The notes: generated from the sequence alone by a model not told the origin. A DNA stretch of 64,000 nucleotides from an uncultured Roseobacter sp. (GCF_947495025.1 NZ_CANLXG010000003.1:186001-250000), one strand, 5' to 3'. Positions 38,086 through 48,499 are shown, numbered from the stretch's first letter. Program-made: numbers and translations.

Positions 38086-38322
38086 TCAGGTGTCGTCACT
38101 GGCAGCCGCGGCGGCCGTAATACCCCAGGCAAACTGCACGCCCGAGAAAACGATTCCATTGAGTATCCAGAACACAGCGACAGCCATAAAGGCCATGTCC
38201 GAACCCGATACAAGATGCCACAGATTGCCAATGTTGAACCACAGCACGAGGGCAACGAATACACCGGCAGCCGCAAATCCCGTCAGCGCGCTGAAAAGAT
38301 ACAGGCGAACGACACGTGGCAT
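38086..38322 (-). CDS. Small two-TM membrane protein
   Basis: YLFSALTGFAAAGVFVALVLWF and MAFMAVAVFWILNGIVFSGVQFAWG. Confidence 0.7.
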   Translation of the reverse strand: MPRVVRLYLFSALTGFAAAGVFVALVLWFNIGNLWHLVSGSDMAFMAVAVFWILNGIVFSGVQFAWGITAAAAASDDT

Positions 38323-38367
38323 GGCTGTCTCCCGGATACGGTCTGTTTCATAAAGGCAGATAGCGCG

Positions 38368-38862
38368 TCAGGCTGTACCGTCAAAAGCGTCAGGCTGCGC
38401 CTCACGCGCCATGTGATCCAGTACAGCGTTGACAAACCGCGGCTCCCGGCCTTCGGGAAAGAACGCGCGCGCGACATCGACATATTCGGTGATCACCACT
38501 CTGGGCGGCGCGGTTTTGCCGCGCAGTTCGGCGCCTGCAGCACGGAACAGGGCACGGAGCGTCGGGTCTATCCGTGCGATCGGCCATTTTGCCACCAGCG
38601 CCCGGTCTGTCATCTGGTCTATGGGGGCCTGGTAGTTGACGGCCTGTTCCATTACGTCGGAAAACAGGTCCATGTCGCCGTCCAGCATCTCCTCGCCCTC
38701 GTACACCGCACCAAAACGGTGGTCGAGAAACTCGCGCTGGACCGCATCCACGGTCTGTTCAGACTGCTCCATCTGGAACAGAGCCTGAACCGCATAAAGG
38801 CGCGCGGCTGATTTCATTTTGCGGCGTTGATTGCCGGATAGATTGCCGTGGGCAGATGTCAT
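38368..38862 (-). CDS. nusB: Transcription antitermination factor NusB
   Basis: RRKMKSAARLYAVQALFQMEQS; C-terminal VVITEYVDVARAFFPEGREPRFVNAVLDHMAR. Confidence 0.95.
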   Translation of the reverse strand: MTSAHGNLSGNQRRKMKSAARLYAVQALFQMEQSEQTVDAVQREFLDHRFGAVYEGEEMLDGDMDLFSDVMEQAVNYQAPIDQMTDRALVAKWPIARIDPTLRALFRAAGAELRGKTAPPRVVITEYVDVARAFFPEGREPRFVNAVLDHMAREAQPDAFDGTA

Positions 38863-39410
38863 GTCGTCCGGGATCCGTCTGTATCACCGGCGACCTGATA
38901 GCTTTCGCTGCCGGGTCTGAAACCGATGCCTTTGGTCTGGGCGCCCCACTTACGGCTGAGGGCCACAAGATGCAAGGCCGCCGCAGCAGCACCGCCCCCC
39001 TTGTTTTGCCCCTCAGGGTCTGCACGCACTTCTGCCTGCGCGCGGTTCTCAACCGTCAGAATACCATTGCCGATGCACAGGCCCTGCAGTCCGAGCAGCT
39101 GAAGAGCACGCGAACTGTCATTGCAGACTGTCTCATAGTGGGTTGTCTCTCCCCGGATGACACATCCCAGCGCAACGTAGCCGTCAAAATTGCTGCGCCG
39201 GTCAGAAATGCCAATGGCTGTCGGGACCTCAAGCGCACCGGGCATCTCAACGATTTCCCATGTCCCGCCCGCTGCCTCGATCTCTGCTTTGGCGCCTGCA
39301 ACGAGGTTATCCGCGATGTCCCTGTAATAGGGGGCCACCACGATAAGCAGTTTCACAGGCTTGTCGAAAGCCGGCAGGTCGGGCGTGTAATGTTGTTCAC
39401 TCGCAGCCAT
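38859..39410 (-). CDS. ribH: 6,7-dimethyl-8-ribityllumazine synthase
   Basis: LIVVAPYYRDIADNLVAGAKAEIEAAGGTWEIVEMPGALEVPTAIGI; GYVALGCVIRGETTHYETV. Confidence 0.97.
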   Translation of the reverse strand: MAASEQHYTPDLPAFDKPVKLLIVVAPYYRDIADNLVAGAKAEIEAAGGTWEIVEMPGALEVPTAIGISDRRSNFDGYVALGCVIRGETTHYETVCNDSSRALQLLGLQGLCIGNGILTVENRAQAEVRADPEGQNKGGGAAAAALHLVALSRKWGAQTKGIGFRPGSESYQVAGDTDGSRTT

Positions 39411-39413
39411 TGA

Positions 39414-40538
39414 TCAGTCCTCGGAAATCGGGCGCGTGCCCACGATGCTCAGGTTATAGGCCTCAAGGCCTGTGTATCTGGTTTGCGGGCTGTCGGTCAG
39501 CAGCACCAGATCCGTCAGCCCCATGGTTGACATGATCTGCGCGCCAACGCCGGTACGTTTGATTGTACGGGGTCCGTCTTCATCATCGTCATCCAGCCGC
39601 AGACGGGGGTGCGGTTCACGGAACAGAAGCACAGCACCCCTGCCCTCGTCTGCAATAATCTGCATGGCGCGGGGCAGCTCATCCGAAGGCCCCGGGCCCA
39701 GGCCCAGCACATCCTCCAGCGCGTTCAGCGCATGCGTGCGCACCAGCACCGGCTCATCGGTTGTGATATCCCCCTTGGAGAGCATCACATGGTCGGTGCC
39801 GGTGATCTTGTCCGCAAAAACCCGCATGTGCCATTCGCCACCATAAGCCGAGGTGACCATCCGGCTGGCCCGCTGCTGCAGCAGATTGTCGTGCTTGAGG
39901 CGATAGGCGATCAGGTCGCTGATGGTGCCGATCTTCAGCCCGTGCGCTGCGGCGAATTCCACAAGGTCAGGCAGGCGTGCCATATCACCGTCGGGCTTCA
40001 TGATCTCGCAGATCACGCCCGACGGATGACACCCGGCGAGCCGGCTGATATCCACGGCAGCCTCGGTATGGCCTGCGCGCATGAGCACACCACCATCGCG
40101 TGCCCGGAGCGGAAACACATGGCCAGGTGTAGCGATATCCGCCTGGCCTTTTTCCTCGTCAATGGCTGTTGCGATGGTCAGCGCGCGGTCACCCGCGGAA
40201 ATCCCGGTGCTGACGCCCTCGCGCGCTTCGATGGAGACTGTAAACGCCGTTTCGTGACGCGAGGAGTTGTTGACCGCCATCATCGGCAGGCCCAGCGTAT
40301 CGATCCGCGCAGCTTCCATCGGCAGACAGATCAGGCCCCGCCCGTGCAAGGCCATAAAATTCACCGCCGCGGCATCCGCAAACTGCGCCGGAATGACCAG
40401 GTCGCCTTCGTTCTCGCGGTCCTCGTGATCAACAAGAATGAACATGCGCCCCTGGCGCGCGTCTTCGATAATGTCCTGGATCGGCGAGATGCTGGCGCGC
40501 AGCGTCTGCTCGACGGGTCCCGGGGTTTCAAAACTCAT
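39414..40538 (-). CDS. ribB: 3,4-dihydroxy-2-butanone-4-phosphate synthase (bifunctional RibBA-like)
   Basis: [55 protein letters not shown]; degenerate GTP cyclohydrolase II-like C-terminal half. Confidence 0.95.
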   Translation of the reverse strand: MSFETPGPVEQTLRASISPIQDIIEDARQGRMFILVDHEDRENEGDLVIPAQFADAAAVNFMALHGRGLICLPMEAARIDTLGLPMMAVNNSSRHETAFTVSIEAREGVSTGISAGDRALTIATAIDEEKGQADIATPGHVFPLRARDGGVLMRAGHTEAAVDISRLAGCHPSGVICEIMKPDGDMARLPDLVEFAAAHGLKIGTISDLIAYRLKHDNLLQQRASRMVTSAYGGEWHMRVFADKITGTDHVMLSKGDITTDEPVLVRTHALNALEDVLGLGPGPSDELPRAMQIIADEGRGAVLLFREPHPRLRLDDDDEDGPRTIKRTGVGAQIMSTMGLTDLVLLTDSPQTRYTGLEAYNLSIVGTRPISED

Positions 40539-40611
40539 GGATCACCTGGCCTCTGATATCCTGAGCATGGCTTTAGACCAGCCGCCCGCAGTTGACCAGA
40601 TGCCAGCGCGA

Positions 40612-41205
40612 TCAGACGCTGTGCATTTCCGCAAGGCGCGCAACGTAACGGGCCAGTGTGTCGATCTCCAGATTGACCTGGTCACCGACGGCCACATCAC
40701 CCCACGTGGTCGCGACTTTGGTATGCGGGATAAAGTTGATCCCGAATTCCTGCCCGTCCACTTCGTTTACGGTCAGCGAGGTACCATTCAGGGCAACCGA
40801 CCCTTTGGGTGCGATGAATTTTGCAAGCTCAGCGGGCGCATGCAGAACAACACGGGTACTGTCGCCCTCTTCGGTTACAGAGACGACCTCTGCGACCCCG
40901 TCCACATGACCGGACACGATATGTCCGCCAAGCTCGTCGCCCACACGCAGGGCCCGTTCCAGGTTCACCCGTTTGCCAGGCGTCCATGCGGTCAGATTGG
41001 TCCTGCTGACCGTCTCAGCGCTGATCTGCACTTCGTACCAGTCCGGGCCAAGGGCCACGACCGTCAGGCAGACGCCGTCCGACGCGATCGAGGCCCCCAT
41101 ATCAATAGCCGCGGTATCGTAAGCGGTGCTGATGCGCGCGCGCAGATCGCCTTCCTGCACGGTTTCGGTGATTGTGCCGATATCGGTGATGATTCCGGTG
41201 AACAT
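40612..41205 (-). CDS. ribE: Riboflavin synthase alpha subunit
   Basis: MFTGIITDIGTI; IASDGVCLTVV; VNLERALRVGDELGGHIVSGHVDGVAEV. Confidence 0.96.
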   Translation of the reverse strand: MFTGIITDIGTITETVQEGDLRARISTAYDTAAIDMGASIASDGVCLTVVALGPDWYEVQISAETVSRTNLTAWTPGKRVNLERALRVGDELGGHIVSGHVDGVAEVVSVTEEGDSTRVVLHAPAELAKFIAPKGSVALNGTSLTVNEVDGQEFGINFIPHTKVATTWGDVAVGDQVNLEIDTLARYVARLAEMHSV

Positions 41206-41227
41206 TTCATGCCCCTGTGAAGTCTCT

Positions 41228-41324
41228 GCCCTGACCTAGCGGTGCGGTCAGGGCCTGGCAAGCCCTGCGGCTTGCTGCCGCCGGTTCATCGTCCTAGTCT
41301 GTCGCAACGCGCGCAACCGGCGGC
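41228..41324. repeat. Three consecutive perfect inverted repeats between divergent ribE and capsule gene
   Basis: GCCCTGACC/GGTCAGGGC (41228-41254), GCAAGCC/GGCTTGC (41258-41275), GCCGCCGGTT/AACCGGCGGC (41277-41324). Confidence 0.9.
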
Positions 41325-41348
41325 GCCGGCAGAAAAGGCCTGAAGGCG

Positions 41349-42647
41349 ATGCACACTCCAACTGCAAGCGATCGCGTTTTCATGTTCCTTCAGGGACCGC
41401 ACGGCCCCTTCTTCGGCCAGCTTGCGCGCAGCCTGACGGCCTCCGGTGCCCGGGTCATCCGCGTGGGTTTCAACAGCGGTGATCGTGTATTCTGGCCGCG
41501 GCGCACAGAATATATCCCCTGGCGCAGATCAGCCGGTGACTGGAAAGTCGCCGTTCCGGAACTGCTGAGGCACCATGGCGTCACAGATCTGGTACTTTAC
41601 GGCGACACACGCCCCATTCACGCCGACGCCGTTGCAGCCGCAAAGACCGCCGGGCTGTGTGTCCACGTCTTTGAAGAGGGATACCTGCGGCCGTGGTGGA
41701 TCAGCTATGAGCGTGACGGGTCAAACGGAAATTCGGCTCTGATGGATCTGTCGCCACATGATATCTTGGCAGACCAGGGGACCGAAACACAGCGACAGCC
41801 TGCGCCACCCTGTCACTGGGGCGATATGCGCCAGCACATCTTTTATGGCGCTGTTTATCATTGGTTGGTCATGTTCGCGAACCAGACTTATGCCGGGTTT
41901 CGACCGCACCGAAGCCTGCCGGTTTCACGCGAATGCAGACTCTTTGCGAAACGGTTTTTTCTGATGCCACTGCACGGTCTGCAACGTCGGCTGGCGACCT
42001 GGCGTATCCGCCGCGGCGGTTTTGCCTACCATACCGTCCTCTTGCAACTCGAGCATGACAGCTCGTTTCTGGCGCATTCGCCCTACCGCCGCCAGTTCCA
42101 GTATCTCCGGGAGGTCGTCGACGGTTTTGCACATGGTGCACCGCGTCATCATCACCTTGTTTTCAAGGCCCATCCGCTCGAAGACGGCCGTGCGCCCCTG
42201 CGGCGGGATATCGACCGGCTGGCACGTGCCCGTGGCATCCGGAACCGGGTGCATTTTGTGAACGGCGGCAAGCTGGGTCCCTTACTCGATGAAGCCCGCA
42301 GCGCCGTCACCGTGAACTCCACTGCCGGGCATCAGGCGTTGTGGCGCGGGCTGCCGCTGCATCTCAGCGGCACGGCCATTTACGACAAGCCGGGGCTTGT
42401 GTCGCGCATACCCCTCGCCCGCTTTTTCGCTGAACAGCCGGCACCCGACCGGGCACTCTATGCCGCTTTTCGCAGTTTTCTGCTCAACTCCAGCCAGTTA
42501 CCCGGCAGCTATTACGCCGCAGGCGGTCGCCGCCAGCTGTTGCGCCGACTGCCCGATCTGATGCTTTCCCGGACCGGTCCGTACGCCCGAACGGCTCCGA
42601 AAAGCGCGGCTCATCCGCAACAGTTTCGGGTCGTGAACAGTGCCTGA
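41349..42647 (+). CDS. Capsule polysaccharide biosynthesis protein (KpsS-like)
   Basis: RVFMFLQGPHGPFFGQLARSLTASGARVIRVGFNSGDRVFW; VFEEGYLRPWWISYE; HPLEDGR; NSTAGHQALWRGLPLHLSGTAIYDKPGL. Confidence 0.9.
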   Translation: MHTPTASDRVFMFLQGPHGPFFGQLARSLTASGARVIRVGFNSGDRVFWPRRTEYIPWRRSAGDWKVAVPELLRHHGVTDLVLYGDTRPIHADAVAAAKTAGLCVHVFEEGYLRPWWISYERDGSNGNSALMDLSPHDILADQGTETQRQPAPPCHWGDMRQHIFYGAVYHWLVMFANQTYAGFRPHRSLPVSRECRLFAKRFFLMPLHGLQRRLATWRIRRGGFAYHTVLLQLEHDSSFLAHSPYRRQFQYLREVVDGFAHGAPRHHHLVFKAHPLEDGRAPLRRDIDRLARARGIRNRVHFVNGGKLGPLLDEARSAVTVNSTAGHQALWRGLPLHLSGTAIYDKPGLVSRIPLARFFAEQPAPDRALYAAFRSFLLNSSQLPGSYYAAGGRRQLLRRLPDLMLSRTGPYARTAPKSAAHPQQFRVVNSA

Positions 42648-42753
42648 ACAGCACAATACCTTGATTTTTCCGCACCTCAGCGGCTAGCGTTCATCCAAAC
42701 ACGCCGGCAAACCGGCGGTATGAGGCAGAAAATCAGGTCGAGGAGACCGAGCA

Positions 42754-43887
42754 GTGAAACCTTTCGGCATCCGGTGGGCGCACCCCATCGCTGTAGTGGC
42801 GGCCCTGGCCGTCTTATCGTCGTGCGGACTTCCCAAAACAGGCCCGAACAAGAAACAGATCTACAGCGGGTCTGTGCAGCAGGAAGGCGACGCCTTTGTG
42901 GTAGAGGTCAACGACCGGGTCACCCGCGCGACAGCTGTCGTGCCTGCCCTTGGGTTTTCGGACACCTTCCAGAATGCGGGTCTTATGGGGTCCGATACAA
43001 TCCAGGCCGGTGACGTGCTGGGTCTGACGATCTGGGAAAACGTTGACGACGGCCTGCTTGTCGGAGAGACACAGAACGCGACGCTCCTGGAAACCGTACA
43101 GGTCGACGGCGCGGGCTTTATCTTTGTCCCCTATGCCGGTCGCATCCGTGCAGCGGGGAACTCTCCTGAAGCCATCCGTCGCATCATCACGGAACGCCTC
43201 GAAGAACAGACACCCGACCCGCAGGTCGAAGTGCGCCGTATGGCCGGCGACGGCTCGACCGTCTCTCTTGTCGGTGCGGTTGGCGGCCAGGGCGTCTATG
43301 CCATTGAACGGCCGACCAGGACACTGTCGACAATGCTGGCACGCGCGGGTGGTGTGACCATCGAGCCGGAGATTGCACAGATCACGGTTCTGCGTGGTCA
43401 CGAATCGGGCCGCATCTGGTTCCAGGACCTCTACAGCTATCCCGAGCTGGATATCGCACTGCGGGGCGGTGACCGTATCCTTGTTGAGGAAGACACCCGT
43501 TCCTTCACATCACTGGGCGCCACCGGCACCCAGGCACGTGTATCTTTTGAATCGCAGAACCTGTCGGCTCTGGAGGCCATCGCACAGGTGGGCGGCCTTG
43601 TTTCCAGTTCCTCTGACGCCACGGGTGTCTTTGTGTTCCGCAACGAGCCGGACGTTATCGCCGCCGAAGTGCTGGGGCGCGATGATCTGGTGGGCGCGCA
43701 ACGCATGATCTATGTCCTCGATCTGACACAGCCCAACGGACTTTTCCGTGCGCGGGATTTCGTAATCCGTGACGGCGACACGCTTTATGTCACTGAGGCC
43801 CCGCTGGCCCAGTGGAACAAAACGATCGCCGCAATCTTCGGGTCCCTCGTCGCACCGCTGGCGAATGTCGATCAGCTCGCCAACTGA
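42754..43887 (+). CDS. Polysaccharide export outer membrane protein (Wza/KpsD-like lipoprotein)
   Basis: GTG start, lipobox VLSSCG; IQAGDVLGLTIWENVDDGLL; SLBB-like repeats (VSLVGAVGGQGVYAIERPTRTLSTMLARAGGV). Confidence 0.9.
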   Translation: MKPFGIRWAHPIAVVAALAVLSSCGLPKTGPNKKQIYSGSVQQEGDAFVVEVNDRVTRATAVVPALGFSDTFQNAGLMGSDTIQAGDVLGLTIWENVDDGLLVGETQNATLLETVQVDGAGFIFVPYAGRIRAAGNSPEAIRRIITERLEEQTPDPQVEVRRMAGDGSTVSLVGAVGGQGVYAIERPTRTLSTMLARAGGVTIEPEIAQITVLRGHESGRIWFQDLYSYPELDIALRGGDRILVEEDTRSFTSLGATGTQARVSFESQNLSALEAIAQVGGLVSSSSDATGVFVFRNEPDVIAAEVLGRDDLVGAQRMIYVLDLTQPNGLFRARDFVIRDGDTLYVTEAPLAQWNKTIAAIFGSLVAPLANVDQLAN

Positions 43888-43893
43888 CGGCGC

Positions 43894-45915
43894 GTGGGCC
43901 GCGATCCTTCCATCTCTGATACCGCCGGGCCCGAATGCGCCCGGCGGATTTACGTTTACAACGGCGGTTTTCTGACCCAGCCGCGCGTGAAACGCATTCT
44001 CCAGCTCGCAGGTTTTACGGTTGCACTGGGGCGTCCAGGTGCCGAGGACCTGGTAGGTGTGTGGGGCAACAGCCCCACCGCACACCGCGGCGAGGGCGTG
44101 GCAGAAGCACGCAGCGCAGGTCTGGTACGTGTCGAAGACGCCTTTCTGAGATCACTGCGCCCCGGCCGCGCGGGCGAGCCACCGCTGGGGTTGACCATCG
44201 ATACGAAAGGCGCGCACTACGACCCGGCGCAGCCATCGGATCTTGAGGTGCTGCTGGCCACGCACCCGCTTGATGACACAGTATTGCTGGACGCTGCACG
44301 TGGCGGTATGGCGCGTTTTAACGAGGCGCATCTGGGCAAATTCAGTGCAGTGCGCACAGATCTGCCGCCACCCCCGCCCGGATACGTTCTGGTCATCGAC
44401 CAGACCCGCGGCGACGCCTCGGTGACAGCCAGCGGCGCCGACCGGAACAGGTTTCTCGAAATGCTGTTCGTCGCGCGGGAGGAACACCCCGGCGCACCCA
44501 TTCTGATCAAAAGCCACCCGGAAACACTTCAGGGGCACCGCGACGGATACTTTGAACCGCAGGATGCAGGCGGTGATATCCATTTTCTGACGGACCCGAT
44601 CAGCAACCAGACACTGTTTGAGGGGGCAATCGGTGTCTACACCGTGTCTTCTCAGACCGGGTTTGACGCCATTTTTTCAGGCCATCGTCCCCGCGTTTTC
44701 GGACAGCCTTTTTATGCAGGGTGGGGTCTGACGGAAGATGAGTTTCCGGTGCAGCGTCGCCAGCGGAAACTGACACGTGCACAGCTTTTTGCCGGCGCGA
44801 TGCTGCTCTATCCGAAATGGTACAGCCCGTTCACAGATGATCTGTGCAGCGGCACCGAGGCACTGGAAATCATGGCTGCCGAGGCCCGCGCCTGGCGCGA
44901 GGACCACCAGGGCTGGGTCGCCTCGGAAATGCGCATGTGGAAGCGCAGCAGCCTGCAACAGACTTTCGGCCGATGGCAGCCTGTCATCTTTGAGGACGAT
45001 CCCGGCAAGGCCCGCGCGACGGGTCGCCCATGGATGGTCTGGGCCGGAAAAGCAACCATCGGCCATCGGGACGCGACACAGGTCGAAGACGGGTTTCTGC
45101 GCTCCCGGGGCCTCGGGGCAGAACTGGTACCGGCCCTGTCTCTGGTGACCGACAAAACAGGCATTTACTATGATCCGGCGCAGCCGGGCAGGCTCGAAGC
45201 GCTGATCGCGGCGCGCGCGGAGCTGCGGCCCGATCAGGACCGGCGGGCCCGCGCACTGATCCGCACGCTTCGCGATCGCGGTCTGAGCAAATATAACACC
45301 GGAGGCCAGATGCCTGGTCTGCCGGAAGGGCACCGCGTTCTGGTTGCAGGTCAGATCGTAGACGATGCATCTGTGCGCAAAGGTGCGGGTCGCATTTCGG
45401 ACAACGCGGCTCTGTTGCAGGCCGCCCGCAGGGCGCACCCGGATGCCGTGATCGTTTACAAACCGCACCCTGATGTTCTGGCCGGTCTGCGCGAAGGCGG
45501 CGATATCCCTGGTGACCTCGTTGATGTTACTCCTGGCAATGTTTCGGCATCAGCAGCTCTGGAAGCCGTATCCGAAGTCTGGACCATGACGTCCCTCATT
45601 GGGTTTGAAGCCCTGATCAGGGGTGTTCCGGTCACAACAACCGGCGCCCCCTTTTACGCCGGCTGGGGTCTGACGACAGACCTCGGAGACATTCCCCCGC
45701 GCAGACGCGCAAAACCCACGCTGGCCGGCCTGGTACATGCCTGTCTGATCGATTATCCGCGCTACACTGATCCGATAACCGGGTTGCCCTGCCCCGTAGA
45801 AACAGCAGTGCTCCGGCTGTCCGAGGGCGCTGCACCACCGCGCGGACCGACGCACAGGCTGTTGGCGAAGCTGCAGGGCCTTTTCGCCGGTCAGGCGCAT
45901 CGCTGGCGGCGCTGA
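43894..45915 (+). CDS. kpsC: Capsule polysaccharide biosynthesis protein KpsC (two glycosyltransferase modules)
   Basis: Internal duplication: VEDAFLRS...FYAGWGLTEDEFPVQRR and VEDGFLRS...FYAGWGLTTDLGDIPPRRR; 673 aa. Confidence 0.92.
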   Translation: MGRDPSISDTAGPECARRIYVYNGGFLTQPRVKRILQLAGFTVALGRPGAEDLVGVWGNSPTAHRGEGVAEARSAGLVRVEDAFLRSLRPGRAGEPPLGLTIDTKGAHYDPAQPSDLEVLLATHPLDDTVLLDAARGGMARFNEAHLGKFSAVRTDLPPPPPGYVLVIDQTRGDASVTASGADRNRFLEMLFVAREEHPGAPILIKSHPETLQGHRDGYFEPQDAGGDIHFLTDPISNQTLFEGAIGVYTVSSQTGFDAIFSGHRPRVFGQPFYAGWGLTEDEFPVQRRQRKLTRAQLFAGAMLLYPKWYSPFTDDLCSGTEALEIMAAEARAWREDHQGWVASEMRMWKRSSLQQTFGRWQPVIFEDDPGKARATGRPWMVWAGKATIGHRDATQVEDGFLRSRGLGAELVPALSLVTDKTGIYYDPAQPGRLEALIAARAELRPDQDRRARALIRTLRDRGLSKYNTGGQMPGLPEGHRVLVAGQIVDDASVRKGAGRISDNAALLQAARRAHPDAVIVYKPHPDVLAGLREGGDIPGDLVDVTPGNVSASAALEAVSEVWTMTSLIGFEALIRGVPVTTTGAPFYAGWGLTTDLGDIPPRRRAKPTLAGLVHACLIDYPRYTDPITGLPCPVETAVLRLSEGAAPPRGPTHRLLAKLQGLFAGQAHRWRR

Positions 45916-45934
45916 AACACCCCTCAGTTCCGGT

Positions 45935-47032
45935 TCAGGAACGTGGTCTGCGCCAGATGTGCAGGACATCTTCGCCCACAGTCGCACATGAAACCAGCCG
46001 GTAGCGGCCCGCTTGCTCCAGCCGGCCAAGGCCAAGAGCCCCGATCGAGGGAAGCCCCTCGGCACCGATCCCCAGCCCCGCTGTATACCCGACAAGCTGA
46101 TCAACGAGATCCGCTTCGACGAGCGACGCCGCCAGAGCGCTGCCACCTTCACAGAAGACACGTGTCAGACCGTGAGCTGCCAGTTGCCGCATGATGTCGA
46201 CCGGATCCAGCTGCGCACCGACCGTGGCACAGGGCAGCAGAACAGCCCCCAGATCTTCCCACGTCTGTACGAGGTTCTGGTCTGCGTCGCGACCATGGCA
46301 CAGGATCACTGGTGTTTCGCGGGCCGTGCGCGCCAGCGCGCCCATGAGCGGCAGATCCAGCCTGCGGCTCACAACCACCCGTACCGGCTGCCAGCTGGTT
46401 CCAAGACCGCGCACGGTAAGAGACGGGTCGTCCTTGCGCGCTGTGCCGCCGCCCACCATCACGGCATCATGGCGGGCGCGCATTGCATGAACATGGCGGC
46501 GCGCCTGTGCGCCGGTGATCCACTGGCTCTGCCCAGTGCCCGTTGCGATCCGACCATCAAAACTGCTCGCGAGCTTAAGGGTCAGGAACGGGCGGTCCAG
46601 TTCCACGCGTGCGAAAAACCCAGCGTTGGCTTCGAGTGCCTCGTCCTGCAGCACCCCGGAGACAACCGGGATACCCGCCTCTTCCAGCATGCGCGCACCC
46701 TGCCCCGCAACACGCGGGTCCGGGTCCGGCGTCGCATAAATTACCCGTGCCACACCGGCATCAATCAAAGCCTGCGCACAGGGAGGGGTCTGTCCGTGGT
46801 GAGCACAGGGTTCCAGCGAGACGAAAGCATCGGCACCACCCGCCGCAGCACCGGCCTGTTCAAGCGCCATGGTTTCCGCGTGCGGCCGCCCGCCCGGTTG
46901 TGTCCAGCCGCGCCCGACAATGATGCCGTTTCGGACAATGACGCAGCCGACAGCGGGATTGGGCCAGACGCGTCCCAGCCCGCGGCGCCCCAGACCGAGC
47001 GCCAGTGCCATGAACCGCTGGTCGTTACTCAC
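45935..47032 (-). CDS. ribD: Bifunctional riboflavin deaminase/reductase RibD
   Basis: [51 protein letters not shown]; RibD C-terminal reductase domain. Confidence 0.96.
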   Translation of the reverse strand: MSNDQRFMALALGLGRRGLGRVWPNPAVGCVIVRNGIIVGRGWTQPGGRPHAETMALEQAGAAAGGADAFVSLEPCAHHGQTPPCAQALIDAGVARVIYATPDPDPRVAGQGARMLEEAGIPVVSGVLQDEALEANAGFFARVELDRPFLTLKLASSFDGRIATGTGQSQWITGAQARRHVHAMRARHDAVMVGGGTARKDDPSLTVRGLGTSWQPVRVVVSRRLDLPLMGALARTARETPVILCHGRDADQNLVQTWEDLGAVLLPCATVGAQLDPVDIMRQLAAHGLTRVFCEGGSALAASLVEADLVDQLVGYTAGLGIGAEGLPSIGALGLGRLEQAGRYRLVSCATVGEDVLHIWRRPRS

Positions 47033-47496
47033 TCTTCCGGCGGCACGTCGGGCCGCAGCTCGCTCACAAATTTATCAAAGTCATCAGCAGCCTGGAAGTT
47101 CTTGTAAACACTGGCAAACCGCACATAGGCAACCGTATCAATACGGGCCAGCGCTTCCATGACGATCTCACCGATCTGCTTGGAGTTGATGTCGGTTTCG
47201 CCCATGCTTTCCAGCCGCCGGACAATACCCGATATCATCTGGTCGATACGTTCGGGATCTATGGGGCGCTTCTGCATGGATATACGTATTGACCGCTCCA
47301 GCTTGTCGCGATCAAAATCCTCGCGCTTGCCGTTGGACTTGATCACCACGAGGTCTCTCAGCTGTACCCGCTCATAGGTCGTAAACCGACCGCCGCAGGC
47401 CGGACAGAACCGGCGCCGCCGGATCGAAACGTGATCCTCCGCCGGGCGGCTGTCTTTGACCTGAGTGTCTATATTTCCGCAAAACGGGCAGCGCAT
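47029..47496 (-). CDS. nrdR: Transcriptional regulator NrdR
   Basis: [52 protein letters not shown]-cone. Confidence 0.98.
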   Translation of the reverse strand: MRCPFCGNIDTQVKDSRPAEDHVSIRRRRFCPACGGRFTTYERVQLRDLVVIKSNGKREDFDRDKLERSIRISMQKRPIDPERIDQMISGIVRRLESMGETDINSKQIGEIVMEALARIDTVAYVRFASVYKNFQAADDFDKFVSELRPDVPPEE

Positions 47497-47632
47497 GGGC
47501 CGTCCCCCTTCTCCAGTTCTCTGCCTCTTTTGTGGGGTCAGCGCCCCACTTGGCGATACTTATAGGCCACGGACTAAGTTTTGGGTAGAGGAGAAATCCG
47601 ACCGCCTCATTTAGTGGCGGATCGTGGCTTTA

Positions 47633-48046
47633 TCACGACGAAAGGAACTGCACCGCCACCTGGCGACGGTGCGGATGCCGCCGGTGTTCGAACAGATAAA
47701 TGCCCTGCCAGGTGCCCAGAGCCAGCCTGCCGTTCTGGAAGGGAATGGACAGCGTCACCGGCATCATGGCCGCCTTGATATGCGCCGGCATGTCGTCAGG
47801 GCCTTCCATCGTATGGCGCAGATACCGCATGGATGGGTCGTCCGACGGTGGTACCAGCCGGTCGAAAAACGCGCGCAGATCGTGCTGCACGTCCGGATCT
47901 GCATTTTCCTGAACGAGCAGCGAAGCAGAGGTATGCCGCACCATAACCACCACAACCCCGTCCCCGCGCCCCTGCGCAAGGTCAGCGAGCGTCCGGGTGA
48001 ACTCATAAAGCCCCGGACCATCGGTATGAATATCAATCAACTTCAT
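47633..48046 (-). CDS. YjbQ/UPF0047 family protein
   Basis: VVVVMVRHTSASLLVQENADPDVQHDLRAFFDRLVP; GTWQGIYLFEHR. Confidence 0.92.
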   Translation of the reverse strand: MKLIDIHTDGPGLYEFTRTLADLAQGRGDGVVVVMVRHTSASLLVQENADPDVQHDLRAFFDRLVPPSDDPSMRYLRHTMEGPDDMPAHIKAAMMPVTLSIPFQNGRLALGTWQGIYLFEHRRHPHRRQVAVQFLSS

Positions 48047-48079
48047 GATGTCAGTCTCCGGCCCGGCTGTGCGGAACGC

Positions 48080-48499
48080 TCAGAAGCGATCCAGGAAATC
48101 GTCTACGGCCACGTCACAGAACTGATGGGCATGATGCACCGGGAGGTTCTCGCCTTTCCGGCGCACCGAGACCGAATAGGACGGCGGGGTGTTCTTCAGT
48201 GCATCATCCGGCGCCAGGGTAAACCCAACACCGGTTTCTCCCGGCACCGTTTGAGATGGCCCGCGTGGCGTCAGGATGTACAGGCGTTTGCGGGGACCAT
48301 CGCGCCCGGTCCGCTGCGTATAGTCGGCAGCGGCGCACCAGATGTCCCGGGCCCCGGCACCACGGCTTTCGATGACCTCAAAGGTATTCGCCGACATCTC
48401 GTTCACTTCCAGCCGGTTGATCGTCAGATAAAACCGGGCGGTGACCGGCATTGCCAGTACAGTCAGAATGCATCCCAGAACCAGTGCGCGCATCGGCAT
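48080..48499 (-). CDS. Hypothetical secreted protein
   Basis: Signal-peptide-like N-terminus MPMRALVLGCILTVLAMPVTA; conserved-looking coding sequence. Confidence 0.55.
   Translation of the reverse strand: MPMRALVLGCILTVLAMPVTARFYLTINRLEVNEMSANTFEVIESRGAGARDIWCAAADYTQRTGRDGPRKRLYILTPRGPSQTVPGETGVGFTLAPDDALKNTPPSYSVSVRRKGENLPVHHAHQFCDVAVDDFLDRF

Noticed and set aside
41206-41348. FMN (RFN) riboswitch upstream of ribE
   Set aside because: An ACCGGCGG string is present, but the other conserved RFN blocks (GGGGCAGGGUGAAAUUCCC, AGUCCGCGAGC, GCCGACGGU) are not.
46013-47107. 364-aa plus-strand ORF
   Set aside because: Antisense to ribD/nrdR; composition is that of a shadow frame.
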